The notes under the pieces are model-generated. The model worked only from the letters and a program-made list of their open reading frames with translations. It did no database searches and was not told where the DNA came from. A stretch of DNA of 52,232 nt from Neelides folsomi (taxonomy: Eukaryota; Arthropoda; Collembola; Neelipleona; Neelidae). Location: NCBI GenBank assembly GCA_034687125.1, contig JAQGBZ010000408.1, positions 1 to 52,232 of the forward strand, read 5' to 3'. This document shows positions 1-10,531 of this stretch, one piece after another; position 1 is the stretch's first letter; the number at the start of each line of letters is the position of its first letter. The position numbers and the translations under genes were made by a program.

Positions 1-704
1 TTAAAATTCAATATTCGCATATGTGTATACTATAATTTGCACAATATGTGATTTGAATAAATTAATTTTCAATAATACTAATACCTACGTGTAATTACAT
101 GTCTTATATCAACCTCGGTTAGTGTCAACCTCGATTAAGATCACCAAAATTGATGTATCCCAAAATTGGTTGATCTTATCCGAGGTCCAGTGTAGATATA
201 TTTTATTATCCTACATTATGTACATGCGTGCAAGTAAGTTAAGATACAAGTACATGTATTTATAAGCCCTTGTCTAAATTTTACATTATAACTTGTGATT
301 ATGAAATAATAAAAAATTAATTGATTTAGAAATATTCAATTAATATAATGAAGTTCATTAAATAAGCCTACCTGTAGAAAATTAGTACCTAATTTAATTA
401 ATAAAAACACACAATCATACCTTGGCGTCCAGGTACCGAGAGTCATAGTCGATTTAAGATATGCACATTAATATTTATTTTCCTATTATAAATAGCATCA
501 TATTATGAAAATAAATTCATTATTATTTTAATGCTTCCTAACACAACACGAGCTTTCGGCTTCTGTAGTGCACGCAGTGAAGTATATATAAATATATTGT
601 TTTTTATATAGGTATTATAAATAAATAAAATCCCAATTCAATCGCAATTCCAAATATCGTTAAAAATTTTGAATTCAAAACTTTAAATTTAAATTAAATT
701 AAAT
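1..704. other. 5' flank of P450 gene, no gene seen
   Basis: AT-rich DNA with stop codons in all frames and no recognisable protein. It holds one imperfect inverted repeat (127-145 against 168-186) and otherwise presumably carries the upstream region of the P450 gene. A TATA-like stretch lies near 582-597, but no transcription start can be fixed from sequence. Confidence 0.6.
127..186. repeat. imperfect inverted repeat
   Basis: The arm at 127-145 (aacctcgattaagatcacc) is nearly the reverse complement of 168-186 (ggttgatcttatccgaggt). The loop contains two copies of caaaattg. It could be a small hairpin or the remnant of a short inverted-repeat element; function unknown. Confidence 0.6.
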
Positions 705-3006
705 ATGTTCGAATATTTCCTTAGTTCATTATTCATTCTATTGTTGGTTTATTTAAATTTTATCAAATTAAAGTTTCAGAAAAGAAAGTTGGCTCCAGGT
801 GAAGTAATTAATTAATTACAATTACAAGTATAATAATTTCCAGATGATCATATCACAACCCATTATTGACAATTTGTAAAAGTTTTAAATAAGTTTGTAT
901 CTTTTAGGTCCTCTTTCTTTTCCACTGATAGGAAGCACCGATTTGATTCATTTAAGTTTATTTAAAAAGAAAAATCTCCCAGAAATATTGGGCGAATTTT
1001 CAAACAAATTTGGAAAGATTTGTGGATTTTACAGTGGAAAGAAATATTTCTGTAAAAATAAATTGATCATTTATTTAATTACAAATTTAATTATAATAAT
1101 TTAATTATCTTATAATTTTTATTTCAATTTTAATAATAACTATAAATTGAAACATATTTAATACTTATTTGTGATGATTATAGTGATTATTGATGACTAT
1201 GAGATGACTACAAAGATCTTCAAAGCTGCAAGTAATAATTGTCGATTTCCTCCTGATCATCATTATGGGCTATACGAAATTAATAATGGTTGGCATTATT
1301 AAAAAAAGAATGTAATTATATTAAATGTAAAAAATTTTTACTGATTTTTCTTAATATAAGGTATTATATTATCCATTGGAGTTAGTTGGAAAACAATGCG
1401 CACTTTTACATTGAGAACTTTAAATGATCTGGGATTTTCCAATCATTCCCATATGAACAATTTCTTATTGGAAGAATATGAACAATTCGTTTCTCACGTC
1501 AAGAATAAAAATTACACCTTCAACGTTCATACGGCCTTCGCCACATCAGTTCTCAATTTTTTATGGAATTGCATTTCTGGAGGGCGTTTTAGCTTGGATG
1601 AACCAAAAGATCAAAAATTGATTCAAAATCTTATTAAGTTGGGAACAATTGATCCTGGGCCTAAATCTTTACTAATTCCTTTCCCTGTTCTTCGTTTTAT
1701 TCCAAATTTGACGGAATTTCAAATTGTGAAAAAAATCATAGACGAAATTAGACAATTTTTAATGGTAAAGATCAAATTCTGAATTCTACATTTATTAAAA
1801 TAATTATTTTTATTTATTAAAAAATTCACATTGCTCAAGTTTCTGAAATTAATTTTCTTTTAAAATGAAAATGATAATCACATTATTAAAAGGAATCCAT
1901 AAACAAGAAGCGGAAAAATAAAACAGAGAAAAGCGTAACATCGGATTTGATCAGTATTTTCTTAGACGAAATCGACAACGGAACCTTACCCATTTTAACA
2001 GGCAGAACAAAATAATTAAAATTCAATTAAGTAATAAATAATTAATTAATAAACAATTAAATAATTAACTTGAAATCTCTATTTTTAATTAATATTTTTC
2101 GTTAAAATCAATAGATGATATTATGGTTAATTGTTTGCTTGACTTGATTCTTGGAGGAGCTGACACAACTTCCATCACATTGGAATATGCATTAATTTAC
2201 ATGTTAAAAAACCCTCAATGTCTTAAAGAAGCCCAAACCGAAATTGATCAAAACATATCAAAAAGAAGAATTAATCTTGATGATAAACCTAAGTATGTTA
2301 TACATAAAATATTTTTGAAAATCCAACCATAGGTTTGGTTAGGTTAATCTAAGATTTTAAATCTTCATTGTATCTATTTCAATAGCCTGACTCTGGTTGA
2401 AGCAACGATACTTGAAATTGTTCGCTTCTCCTACATTGTACCTGTTGTATCAAGGAGTAATTTGGACGAAGGGGAGTTTAAAGGTTTTTACGTCCCAAAA
2501 CAAACGACATTTTTAATGAACACTGGAAGACTCAATTTGAGCAAAGAAGTTTGGGGAGACGACGCTGAGATTTTCAGACCAACCAGATTTATTTCACAAG
2601 ATGGAAAAATTATCAATAAGCATTTGTTGATGACCTTCGGCTTTGGTATGATTTCCAAAAATATGCTTTTGTATATTTTTTTAATAATATTTTAGTTTTT
2701 AATTAATAATTTTTCAATTACAAAAAAATTATTTTTAAATAGCTACAATAATTTTTATTTAATAGATATTGTTAAAATACACATACCTAGTTAATACTTG
2801 TATTATATATATTTTTTTGTTCAATAAATTTTTTAGGATCTCGTCGGTGTATTGGGGAAAAATTAGCTTATTCGACTCTATTCATTTTCTTTTCAAATTT
2901 AATTCAACAATTTGATTTCGAAGGAACTCCAACAGATGAATCCTCATGTATGTTTGTAATGTCACCAAAAGACTTCAAGATCAAATTTATACCACGAGCT
3001 CAATAA
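705..3006 (+). CDS. cytochrome P450, CYP2-clan-like, 8 exons
   Basis: Haem-thiolate monooxygenase, probably anchored in the ER membrane by its N-terminal hydrophobic helix (residues 1-20). Exons: 705-798, 908-1051, 1184-1288, 1361-1764, 1893-2001, 2115-2292, 2386-2645, 2837-3006. Phases join without a break to give 487 aa, the normal family length. Seen in order: Pro-rich hinge APGPLSFPLIG; helix C WKTMR (124-128); helix I LILGGADTT (296-304) for oxygen activation; helix K EIVR (355-358); and haem loop FGFGSRRCIGE with ligand Cys436. All hallmark residues are present, so the gene looks functional. The intron after exon 5 begins GC instead of GT (2002-2003); no other donor keeps the frame. The CYP2 clan is suggested by the hinge and the haem-loop style. 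Substrate cannot be inferred. Polyadenylation-type aataaa motifs follow the stop. Confidence 0.93.
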
Positions 3007-4311
3007 ACATTTTGCCATGCACGTTAATTATCAGAGTTACACCTAAAGCATTTAAAAAATAGGTCCAATTTCATGAATAAATGTAATGCTGAAATAACGA
3101 CAAATTATTTTTGTTAGTACTCAAGTACCCATCCAATCTAGTACTCAACTGCCCACTACTCAAATTGATACATTAGAGTTCCTATGTTGGCTCCAAGGTA
3201 GTACCCAAATACCCATACAACCTGGAACCCAACTACTCACTACAGATCCAATATAGTACTCACATACAAGTTAGTACCCACTACCCAATTTAGCTACAAA
3301 TTAGTACTCATCTTCTAATACTCATCTACATGTTATAAGACCACCCAACGCGAAATTTAAGGGAATCAATCGCACCATATAATTGATTATAAGATTTCGA
3401 ATTATCTTAACGTCCATTTACATAAGCACTCCATTAAGTTACAATACCAATATTTAATAATTCTTGATCTTATGCCTATTAATTCAAGTTTTAGTTTTAT
3501 GAACTAGGTATTCACACTTAATTAAGATTTCTTAACGCCCATTTAAGCACTGGATACTAACAATAAGTTACAATACTTTGATTTAATATTTCTTGATTTT
3601 ATGCCTAATCAGAATTTTAGTTTTATGAACTATATAATTGACATTAAGTTATTTGATTTCGTGTACAATAAATTATTATAGGTTGGGTACTAATGGAATG
3701 AACTTAACAATTTGTATATACCAATTGTAAAATTGGAATTAAGCGACTGAAAAATCAGAGAATGTATTGTAACTGTGCTTAAATGGTCGTTAAAATAATT
3801 CGAAATCTTATAATTAACTATATGGAGCGATTGGTTACATATATTTCGCGTTGGGTGGTCTTATAACATGTAGATGAGTATTAGAAAATGAGTACTAATT
3901 TGTAGCTAAATTAGGTATTGGGTACTATCTTGTATGTGAGTACTACTTGATGAGTACTATCTTGGATGTGTAGTGAGTAGTTGGGTTCCAGGTTGTATGG
4001 GTATTTGGGTACTACCTTGGAGCCAATATAGGAACTCTAATGTATTAATTTGAGTAGTGGGCAGTTGAGTACTAGATTGGATGGATACTTGAGTACTAAC
4101 TTGGTGTGTATTGTGTACCAAGTAGTAGTTACCACTTTAATATGTATATAATTAAGAATATCATTGGTAATGTATTTTATAAATAAATATTGTTTTTCGA
4201 TTACATGATTGTGGTGGTCATTTTCAATAATTATTATAATGACTTTCTGATTAATATTTCAATTTATTAAAATCATAGAACGGTCGAGGGGTTTTTTTAA
4301 TTAAAATTGAT
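3007..4311. other. intergenic, mostly a foldback repeat
   Basis: Between the P450 stop and the 3' end of the minus-strand gene. Most of it is the 988-bp inverted-repeat element annotated separately. No coding potential was seen. Confidence 0.7.
3113..4100. mobile_element. 988-bp foldback element with ~335-bp inverted arms
   Basis: The left arm (about 3113-3447) is matched by its reverse complement on the right (about 3764-4100). The ends are gttagtactcaag and cttgagtactaac. The arms are built from short repeated words (agtactc, gtacccaa, tagtaccca). The centre holds two tandem copies of a ~125-bp unit (about 3406-3530 and 3531-3655), sharing cttaacg-ccattta and ttttagttttatgaact. There is no ORF, so this is a non-autonomous element. 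No clear target duplication was found; flanking TT on both sides is too short to judge. It fits a foldback or long-TIR MITE. Confidence 0.8.
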
Positions 4312-5688
4312 TCAACAATTACTGTGAGAGAATTTTGGGGCTGAAAAATCTCCCTGACTTTTCATTTCCTCTATGAGTCTTCTGCATGATTGAATGATGT
4401 TCTCTTCATCAATAAGTTGCGGTTGTTCCATTGGAGGAAATTCATTTTCCGCATCTTTGTTTTCAAATTTCACTGCTGGGGTTTGTGAGTGCGCAATTCG
4501 GTGTTTTTTCCTATTCATTCTGAGTTTCAATTGATCTCTGGAACCGGAGATTTTCAATGTGTCAATTTGCCTGAACAAACCTTTCAAATTCCTCGTCATT
4601 TTTTTCATTCTAAAGAAAATGCAATATGTTAATTTAAATTAAAGACATTTTTCAATACTGGATTATTAAATGATAATAAAGATTATAAAGAATAATAAAA
4701 GCTTATTCATTGATTTACAACAGTTACTGCTACTGTTAAATAACTTTTTAACTTTTAAAATTAAAATAATTATTTTAAAAGGATTAACTTTCGACTATAA
4801 ACATGATCCCAATAGTAAGGATGTCCAATCCTCCGACAATCGTCCAGACCTTTCCCAATAAGCCAATTGTTGTACATTCCTCGGACGCTCCAACTCCCTT
4901 CATTTTCTAAATCATAACCAAATGTTAAAATATTGTTTAGCTTACAATCAATTTTAAAGAAATAAATTAATTGAAATTGATTAAATTTGAAAAATTATAA
5001 GGTACGATAAAATTATATAAAATTGAAATATCATGATTGTTCCTTAAATTAAATATACCTGTAATGAGAATAATATTTGTATGTGGGAGGAAAATCCAAA
5101 TAATTGATGAAATTGATTCACAAATCCGAAGCCCAGTTTCCCCAACAAGAAACTCGACGTATTTTTGAAATATCGGAGCTTTCCAATCTCCAGTGAAGTC
5201 AATGATGGGCAATTTGCTCAATGTGTCTTCGTTCACTTCATCTAGGCATTGGATTTGAACGTTTTCGACTCCTGATTTTTCATCCTCAATGAGTCGTTTC
5301 ATTTCAATCGAGGATTTTGCTTTCTCTCTGAGCTTCTCAATCTGGTAGATGTCAAGTCTGGGTTCGGTGTCGTCGATTTCTTTTGGAATTGGTGGCAAAT
5401 ATCTGTAAAAAGGATGGCAAATGTCAGAAGAGGAAATTCTCTTTCAGAGGAATCTTCCAAAGGATTTCCTCAGTGCCGTCCATATTGACCTCAAACCAAA
5501 CGACGTGGTTTGTTCACGAAGGAACGCATATGCCTAAAATTTTCAAATTTTAATAAAAAATGAATATTTAAGTATAGTAAACTTATGAATTATTATATGA
5601 ATACTTTTGTTATAAAAAATGATTCATTTACTTCGTCCCGTTCTCGTTCTTCTAGAATGAACCCTAAGATGTCATAATCACTCTCCAT
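4312..5688 (-). CDS. unrecognised 286-aa protein, 5 exons
   Basis: I do not recognise the family. On the minus strand the exons are 5688-5632, 5533-5490, 5402-5059, 4906-4789 and 4609-4312. All junctions are GT-AG and in phase, giving 286 aa from ATG at 5688 to a TAA at the 3' end. It starts MESDYDILGFILEERERDE. A charged, helix-prone stretch follows (about residues 45-75), then a partly hydrophobic stretch around residues 120-150 (GLRICESISSIIWIFLP). The middle is rich in Trp and Tyr (GSWSVRGMYNNWLIGKG, HPYYWDHVY), and the C-terminal half is basic and then acidic. It has no signal peptide or known catalytic motif. The exon chain is convincing because phases match four times, but exon 2 is only 44 nt and needs transcript support. 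It is divergent from the COSMC-like gene, with only about 380 bp between them. Confidence 0.6.
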
Positions 5689-6062
5689 TATTGGATCTGA
5701 AAATCAAACCAGAAAAATGAGGATTCTGAATCGTCTTTTTGATAACAATTTTGTTTTTAGTCAGTTTCTTTAGTTCAATAATAAATACCACTTTACTAAA
5801 TATTGAAAACAAGGGTGACATAAGATATGACTCATTATTGTCACGCATGGCATTTATGAGCATTATTAATTACATCATAATCATGATGGAATTAATAATG
5901 CTCATAAATTCAAATCATAAATCCAGTCCTAATGTTTACAAACTCTATTTGGGGAAATACAATACTTTTAAGCAATAATGAAGCTAAAACACGATAAAAA
6001 AGGGAAATTCGATTAAAAAGTAACAAATCTTGAACATTTTAACTTTCTTAACCAAAACAAAG
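5689..6062. promoter_or_regulatory. short divergent intergenic region
   Basis: About 375 bp separate the start of the minus-strand gene (5688) from the first recognised exon of the COSMC-like gene. It may act as a shared promoter, and may also hide the missing first exon of the COSMC-like gene. It contains a perfect 20-bp hairpin (5852-5909). No TATA or initiator element is convincing. Confidence 0.4.
5852..5909. repeat. perfect 20-bp-stem hairpin
   Basis: The 20 bases at 5852-5871 (atttatgagcattattaatt) are the exact reverse complement of 5890-5909. The 18-base loop can pair further (catca with tgatg), leaving a very small terminal loop. Length resembles a pre-miRNA-like foldback or a minimal inverted-repeat element. 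It falls inside short open frames on both strands, which simply reflects its symmetry. Confidence 0.85.
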
Positions 6063-6070
6063 CAATTTCA

Positions 6071-7496
6071 TTGAAAATACTGGGGAATTTTAAAGATTCG
6101 TTTAATAAGAATCTTTTCCCACTCTGTTTGGGAATTGTGATCGGATTTTCTTATGGATTTCTTTATTATTTACAAAGGGGTCTGATCCAAATCATTCCAA
6201 ATCAACAGCCAACTGAGCCAACCCCCAAAAAAGCAAAACCAAATCTGGAATTTCAAAGAACTTTCATCAAGATGTTGTGAGTTTGCTATTAAACTTTTTT
6301 TATTTACACGGAATAGCTTTTTAATATTCATTTCAATGCTCAGTGACAATTCAAATGCATCCAATGCCGAGATGGCTCAATTGGGAGAAACAAATCAAAT
6401 TTATTGCTGGACTTTTGTAACAAAGGACAAATATGACCTTAAGAGGGCTACAGCAATTAGGCAAACTTGGTCTAAAAGATGCGGGGCCATCATCATCTTT
6501 CTAATTAAAGAAATATCTTTTATTGGGTCAAGTAAATGCTAGATTTAAAAAAAATCTTTTATCCAACAAGCACTATTGTATTACAATTAAAGAACTACTT
6601 TTATTCTTTTTCTTAATGATTTGTAACAGAATTTAAATAAATAGGATTTTTTAGTATTAGAAACGTCCGGAATTGTGAAAGGAAAATGGGCAAATTATAT
6701 ACAAATAGCATTACAGAGGATTTCAAATGAAGCCGGGGAGAAATTCAAATGGTTCTTTTACGTCCACGGATCTTCCTTCGCCATCATTGAAAACTTAAAA
6801 ATCTTCTTGTTGAAATTCGATTACTCAGAACCTTTATTCATTGGGAAATCTACTAATAACAGTGCGAGTCGAAGTTTAGGTAAAATAAATAAAATAAATA
6901 AAATATTTTAATTTTATTATAAAGTAGCATTTAACATGTTTCTCTCTTCTATTTAATTATCCTTGCATTTATGTATTAATATCGCAGGTTATATTCTTTC
7001 ACGTGCTTCCTTAAAATTAATCGCATCAAACTCATTGGAGTCCTCAAATAGTCTTTTTCATTCAAGTAAAACTACCGAACAATTAATAAGTGAGTAACAT
7101 AATTATAATAATGATAATAAATAACAAAAAATCAAAAAAGGCTTTTCGAAAGATAAATTTAATTTATTGCTAACATTTTATTTAATCGCAGGCGATAGTT
7201 TGGTACAACTAGGCGGGAGAGTTATTCCGGATCCTTTGGATTTCTACTATCGTCCCCTCTTCATTTCGATTGAAATTTTCGATAAAAATAAAATATTTGG
7301 CTTCTGGGATATGGATGTCTTTTCCCAATCCAAATACAAGAATTTAATCAACATCTCAGATTTGGGATTTGCAATTTACAACGGAAATCCCATGCTGTTG
7401 TACATCTACTATTATTTAATTTACATTATGGCTCCGCATGGGATTCAGACTCAATTTAGTATCTCGTTTGTTAAACCCAATGGAACCTTCATTTGA
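6071..7496 (+). CDS. C1GALT1C1: COSMC-like C1GALT1-specific chaperone (GT31 fold, no DxD), 5' end unresolved
   Basis: Exons 6071-6276, 6344-6531, 6655-6879, 6988-7089 and 7192-7496 join in phase to at least 341 residues. The frame opens at 6071 on TTG with no in-frame ATG before a stop, so an upstream exon is probably missing (a weak acceptor lies at 6061-6062). N-terminal membrane anchor LFPLCLGIVIGFSYGFLYYL fits a type II Golgi/ER protein. The GT31 core has YCWTFVTKDKYDLK, RQTWSKRC, and KWFFYVHGSSFAIIENLK where active T-synthase has a WFLK-A-DDD motif. Loss of the acidic metal-binding triad plus FAIIENLK and C-terminal VKPNGTF are hallmarks of COSMC, the ER chaperone that folds core 1 beta-1,3-galactosyltransferase. 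The enzyme itself is not in this window. Alternative: a catalytically dead C1GalT1 paralogue. No frame breaks, so selection is probably maintaining it. Confidence 0.78.
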
Positions 7497-8256
7497 TTAG
7501 CAATATGTCACAATACTATTTATGTTTATTATAACGATTTTTTTGTATTGACTTCTAAAATATACTCTTTTAATATGCAAGTCTAAATCCATTTCACTAA
7601 ATCATTCCACTAGGCAATTACATGATTGATATGTATGTTTTAGTTTTACTAAGTTCTTGATACTGGCGGTTAGGGTAAATAACTTGCGAAAATCCCAATG
7701 AGCGCAAAATAACTCGCTCATTCTTCTAATCAGAGCAGAGCAAAGAGAATTGACCACGCTGTTATTTAGTTATTCACAGAAACTCCATATTGGCATATTT
7801 ATCTAACATGTTGCAAATTGTAAATATGTATGAATAAGCATTAAAATTAGCAAAGAAAAAAGCATTTATTCCAAACAAATATAGATAATTGATAACATGG
7901 CTGTTAAAATATATGTATATGGATACTAAATGGTAGATAAAAGATGAGGGCACATACAAAAAAATCAAATTCAATTTGCTCTTTACTTAAAGAGCTGTTT
8001 GAATTATAAACTGATAAACCGATAAGATAAAACAATTCGTCTTTTATGATGCATATTGGGAAATTCTCTTAAACATCGTATATTTATCATCGATTGTTAA
8101 ATAAATTGAATTTGGTCATTTATACCATTACTTAGAATTCTTTAATCAAATGAAAAGCTTTTTTCACTTAAAGACAAAAATATAAAAATTAAAGACTATT
8201 GTAAAAAATTAACATTAATTAATACATAATATAATTATTAACCCTTTTAATTAAAA
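7497..8256. other. intergenic, nothing recognised
   Basis: AT-rich sequence between the COSMC-like gene and the acidic membrane protein gene. Only short open frames with no protein character are present. Confidence 0.6.
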
Positions 8257-9343
8257 ATGAAGTTCACATTATTTGTTATTTACATAATTTGTTCAATGTC
8301 TTCTTTTGGAACTGGGGATGAAATCACTTCCAATGACATACAAATCCCTCTCGAGGGACCAGGAATTGAAAATGGTGAGACTGACAATCGTATCTTAAAC
8401 TTTGGTGATGACCACGAAGAGCCTTTGGATTATTACGATGGGAGTGAATATGACGACCAGGAGGAGGAAGACGAAGAAATGGAATTTAAACCAAATATTC
8501 AAATTGAGCCACAATTCGACAATTTGGAAGACGCCATTGCGAGTGTCATCCCAGATGAAGTAAACGTAATGCCAGAAGATGATCCTATTAATAATAAAAA
8601 TAAGGAACCAACACAGAATAAAGAAGTCAACGATATGAAGGAACATTTGGGTTCCAAATTTAACCAGGGATTTGAAGATGTGGAGGATAATATGGAAATG
8701 AAAGAATTGGAAATGGGGGATTTGGTTTCAGAATATAGTCGGAACGATGAGCGCGGTCGGATTTCGCCAAGTGAATATGAAAATTTTTTAAAGCACATGA
8801 AAATTTATTTGGATAGCCACCAACAACTTGTTTTTATTCTTTATGTGTAAGTTAAAATAATAAGAATAGGATTAATTAAATAATTTTTTCTCGCTCTAGA
8901 TATTTAACCTTTGTAAATAAGTGACCATTACTTAACCGCGTTAATTTTAAATAACGTTTATTTTGTAATTGTAATATAAGTATTTTATATGGATTTATGG
9001 ATATATTATTATTATTAATTAATTAATCAAAGTCTTGTTTTTCAGTTCACTCGTTTTGATCATCATTTTTCTTGTGGCTTTTGCTTCGTTCCTTTTATAC
9101 TATTACTGTTTCCTACAACCAAAAAGGACTACTTTGAAAGTTTTGAACCCAGGTATACTATTTATATATGATCTATGATGCATTTAATTAATTTTGTTGA
9201 ATAAAAAGTTAAATGATATTATAAATATTTAGTGTCACTGTTAATTAAATTTGATTCCATGTTTAGATTATGCGAGACTAAACCAAGGTGCGGAAAGAGA
9301 AGCTGATTTTGAAAGTTATGGATCAAAAATAAATCTTGTATAA
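8257..9343 (+). CDS. small type I membrane protein with acidic ectodomain, 3 exons
   Basis: Family not recognised. Exons 8257-8846, 9046-9152 and 9267-9343 give 257 aa. A clear signal peptide (MKFTLFVIYIICSMSSFGTG) leads into a highly acidic, low-complexity ectodomain of about 170 residues with runs such as DDQEEEDEEMEF. Exon 2 supplies a single membrane helix (VSLVLIIIFLVAFASFLLY, about residues 197-215) followed by a basic stop-transfer patch (QPKRTT). The cytosolic tail is about 35 residues and ends SYGSKINLV; two Tyr residues in it could be sorting or phosphorylation sites. The ectodomain has only non-patterned residues and no cysteine framework, so it is probably disordered. The correct frame in exon 2 is fixed by phase: the other two frames hit stops or lose the helix. 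Role unknown; it could be an ER or Golgi Ca-binding or adhesion-type protein. Confidence 0.75.
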
Positions 9344-9824
9344 AGAATACGAAAAAATAAAAAGCCTTTTCATTGTTTGATATTTACTATTTACTAATAT
9401 AATCAATTCTTAATTAACCATTAAATCCTTATTAAATTAATCTTCTTTTTGTTAGGAATTTTTGGAATTGATAAATGGGCTAACATTCGGAGTCTCTTCC
9501 ATGGTTTTCAATACAGAACCATGGTTTTTTTCCCAGAACCATGGTGTCAATAATGTTAAATTTCCTACCTCAATAAGAACCATGTTCACTATGTAAAATC
9601 ATGGTGAACCATGGTTCACCGCACCATGGAAAATATACAAAACCAGCACCATAAAACACCATGGTTCTCACCATGTGAACCATGGACGCTAAAACCGAAC
9701 CATTTTGAACCATGTAAACCATGAAGCGCACCATGGTTCGACCCATGGTTCAAAATTCAAAAATGCTCAGAATTTAGTGAATTAAACCATGGACACTCAC
9801 ACCATGGTTCGCACCATGGGTCAA
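9344..9824. other. intergenic with CCATGG array
   Basis: The first 130 bp hold the likely polyadenylation signals of the preceding gene. The remainder is the CCATGG repeat annotated separately. Confidence 0.6.
9496..9824. repeat. CCATGG-rich degenerate repeat array
   Basis: Twelve exact CCATGG palindromes plus several ccatg or catgg derivatives fall within about 330 bp, most inside a longer palindromic word aaccatggtt or caccatggtt. Spacing is irregular (about 10-50 bp), so it is a cluster of a self-complementary motif and not a simple tandem array. It stops exactly where homology to exon 3 of the neighbouring receptor genes begins (about 9825), replacing the first part of that exon. Confidence 0.85.
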
Positions 9825-10152
9825 AATTACAATGAATTTGTGTCAAAATTCAATTTACCTTCTGCCATCATGACATCAACTTCTCTGATTGTTATTATTT
9901 TTTCGTTTATCCGTCATTTGAGTCAATTGAGTTTTGCTACAAAATCACTCTTGGAATTTCCAGCATTTCTTTCCTCACTCTTATCATATACAAAACCTCA
10001 CGAATCAACGAGCAATCACTTCTATTTATACGTCAAGCTAAAATTTTGTTTAAGAAGGAGTCGATGGGACTTCGTTCATTTGGCACGATGTTGAAGGAAT
10101 TCTTAATCATATTATCGACAATATTGTCACGGCTCTAATTATGTTCCCAGCA
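9825..10152 (+). pseudogene. broken chemoreceptor-like copy (CR1), last exon only
   Basis: Nucleotide and protein similarity to exon 3 of CR2 is obvious: YNEFVSKFNLPSA, then SLIVIIFSFIRHL, then RINEQSLLFIRQAKILFKK in another frame, then DNIVTALIMFPA in a third. It lacks exons 1 and 2 and the first ~45 codons of exon 3, which are replaced by the CCATGG array. Compared with CR2 there is a ~10-bp deletion near 9948, a 1-bp loss near 10092 and a ~35-bp deletion just after. These breaks rule out a working receptor. It is closest to CR2, so it looks like a recent duplicate that decayed. Confidence 0.85.
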
Positions 10153-10531
10153 CAATTGGTTTTTCTTAATAATTAATGAACTTTTACATAACTGACACAA
10201 TTAATAGATCGGATAACATTGATAGATTTAATTACTTTTGAAATTGAATAGTTTTAAATTAAAATTCGATCTTTAACTTTGAATTAAAGGGGTTTAATTT
10301 ATTATAATGAAAATTTCAATATATTAGCATTTCGTCGAAATAAATCTTAGGATAAATAAAATTAAATTGAAGGAAATGATATTAAATTTTTACCAAAATG
10401 TATCAAAACGAATGTAATATACATATAATTGGTTTATGTAAATATTTTTAAGAATGGTTATATAATTTTTTGTAATTATATTTATATTTAACAATCAAAT
10501 CTAGCAAAGTTTCAATCGAATCTTAAAAATA
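10153..10531. other. intergenic, nothing recognised
   Basis: AT-rich spacer between the pseudogene and CR2; presumably contains the CR2 promoter. No conserved block was spotted. Confidence 0.5.

Noticed and set aside
5460..5510. Alternative reading of exon 2 in the minus-strand gene (frame containing WFEVNMDGTEEILWK)
   Set aside because: That frame has a stop just upstream and no donor downstream. Ending the exon at 5490 instead gives a proper GT donor and the correct phase into exon 3.
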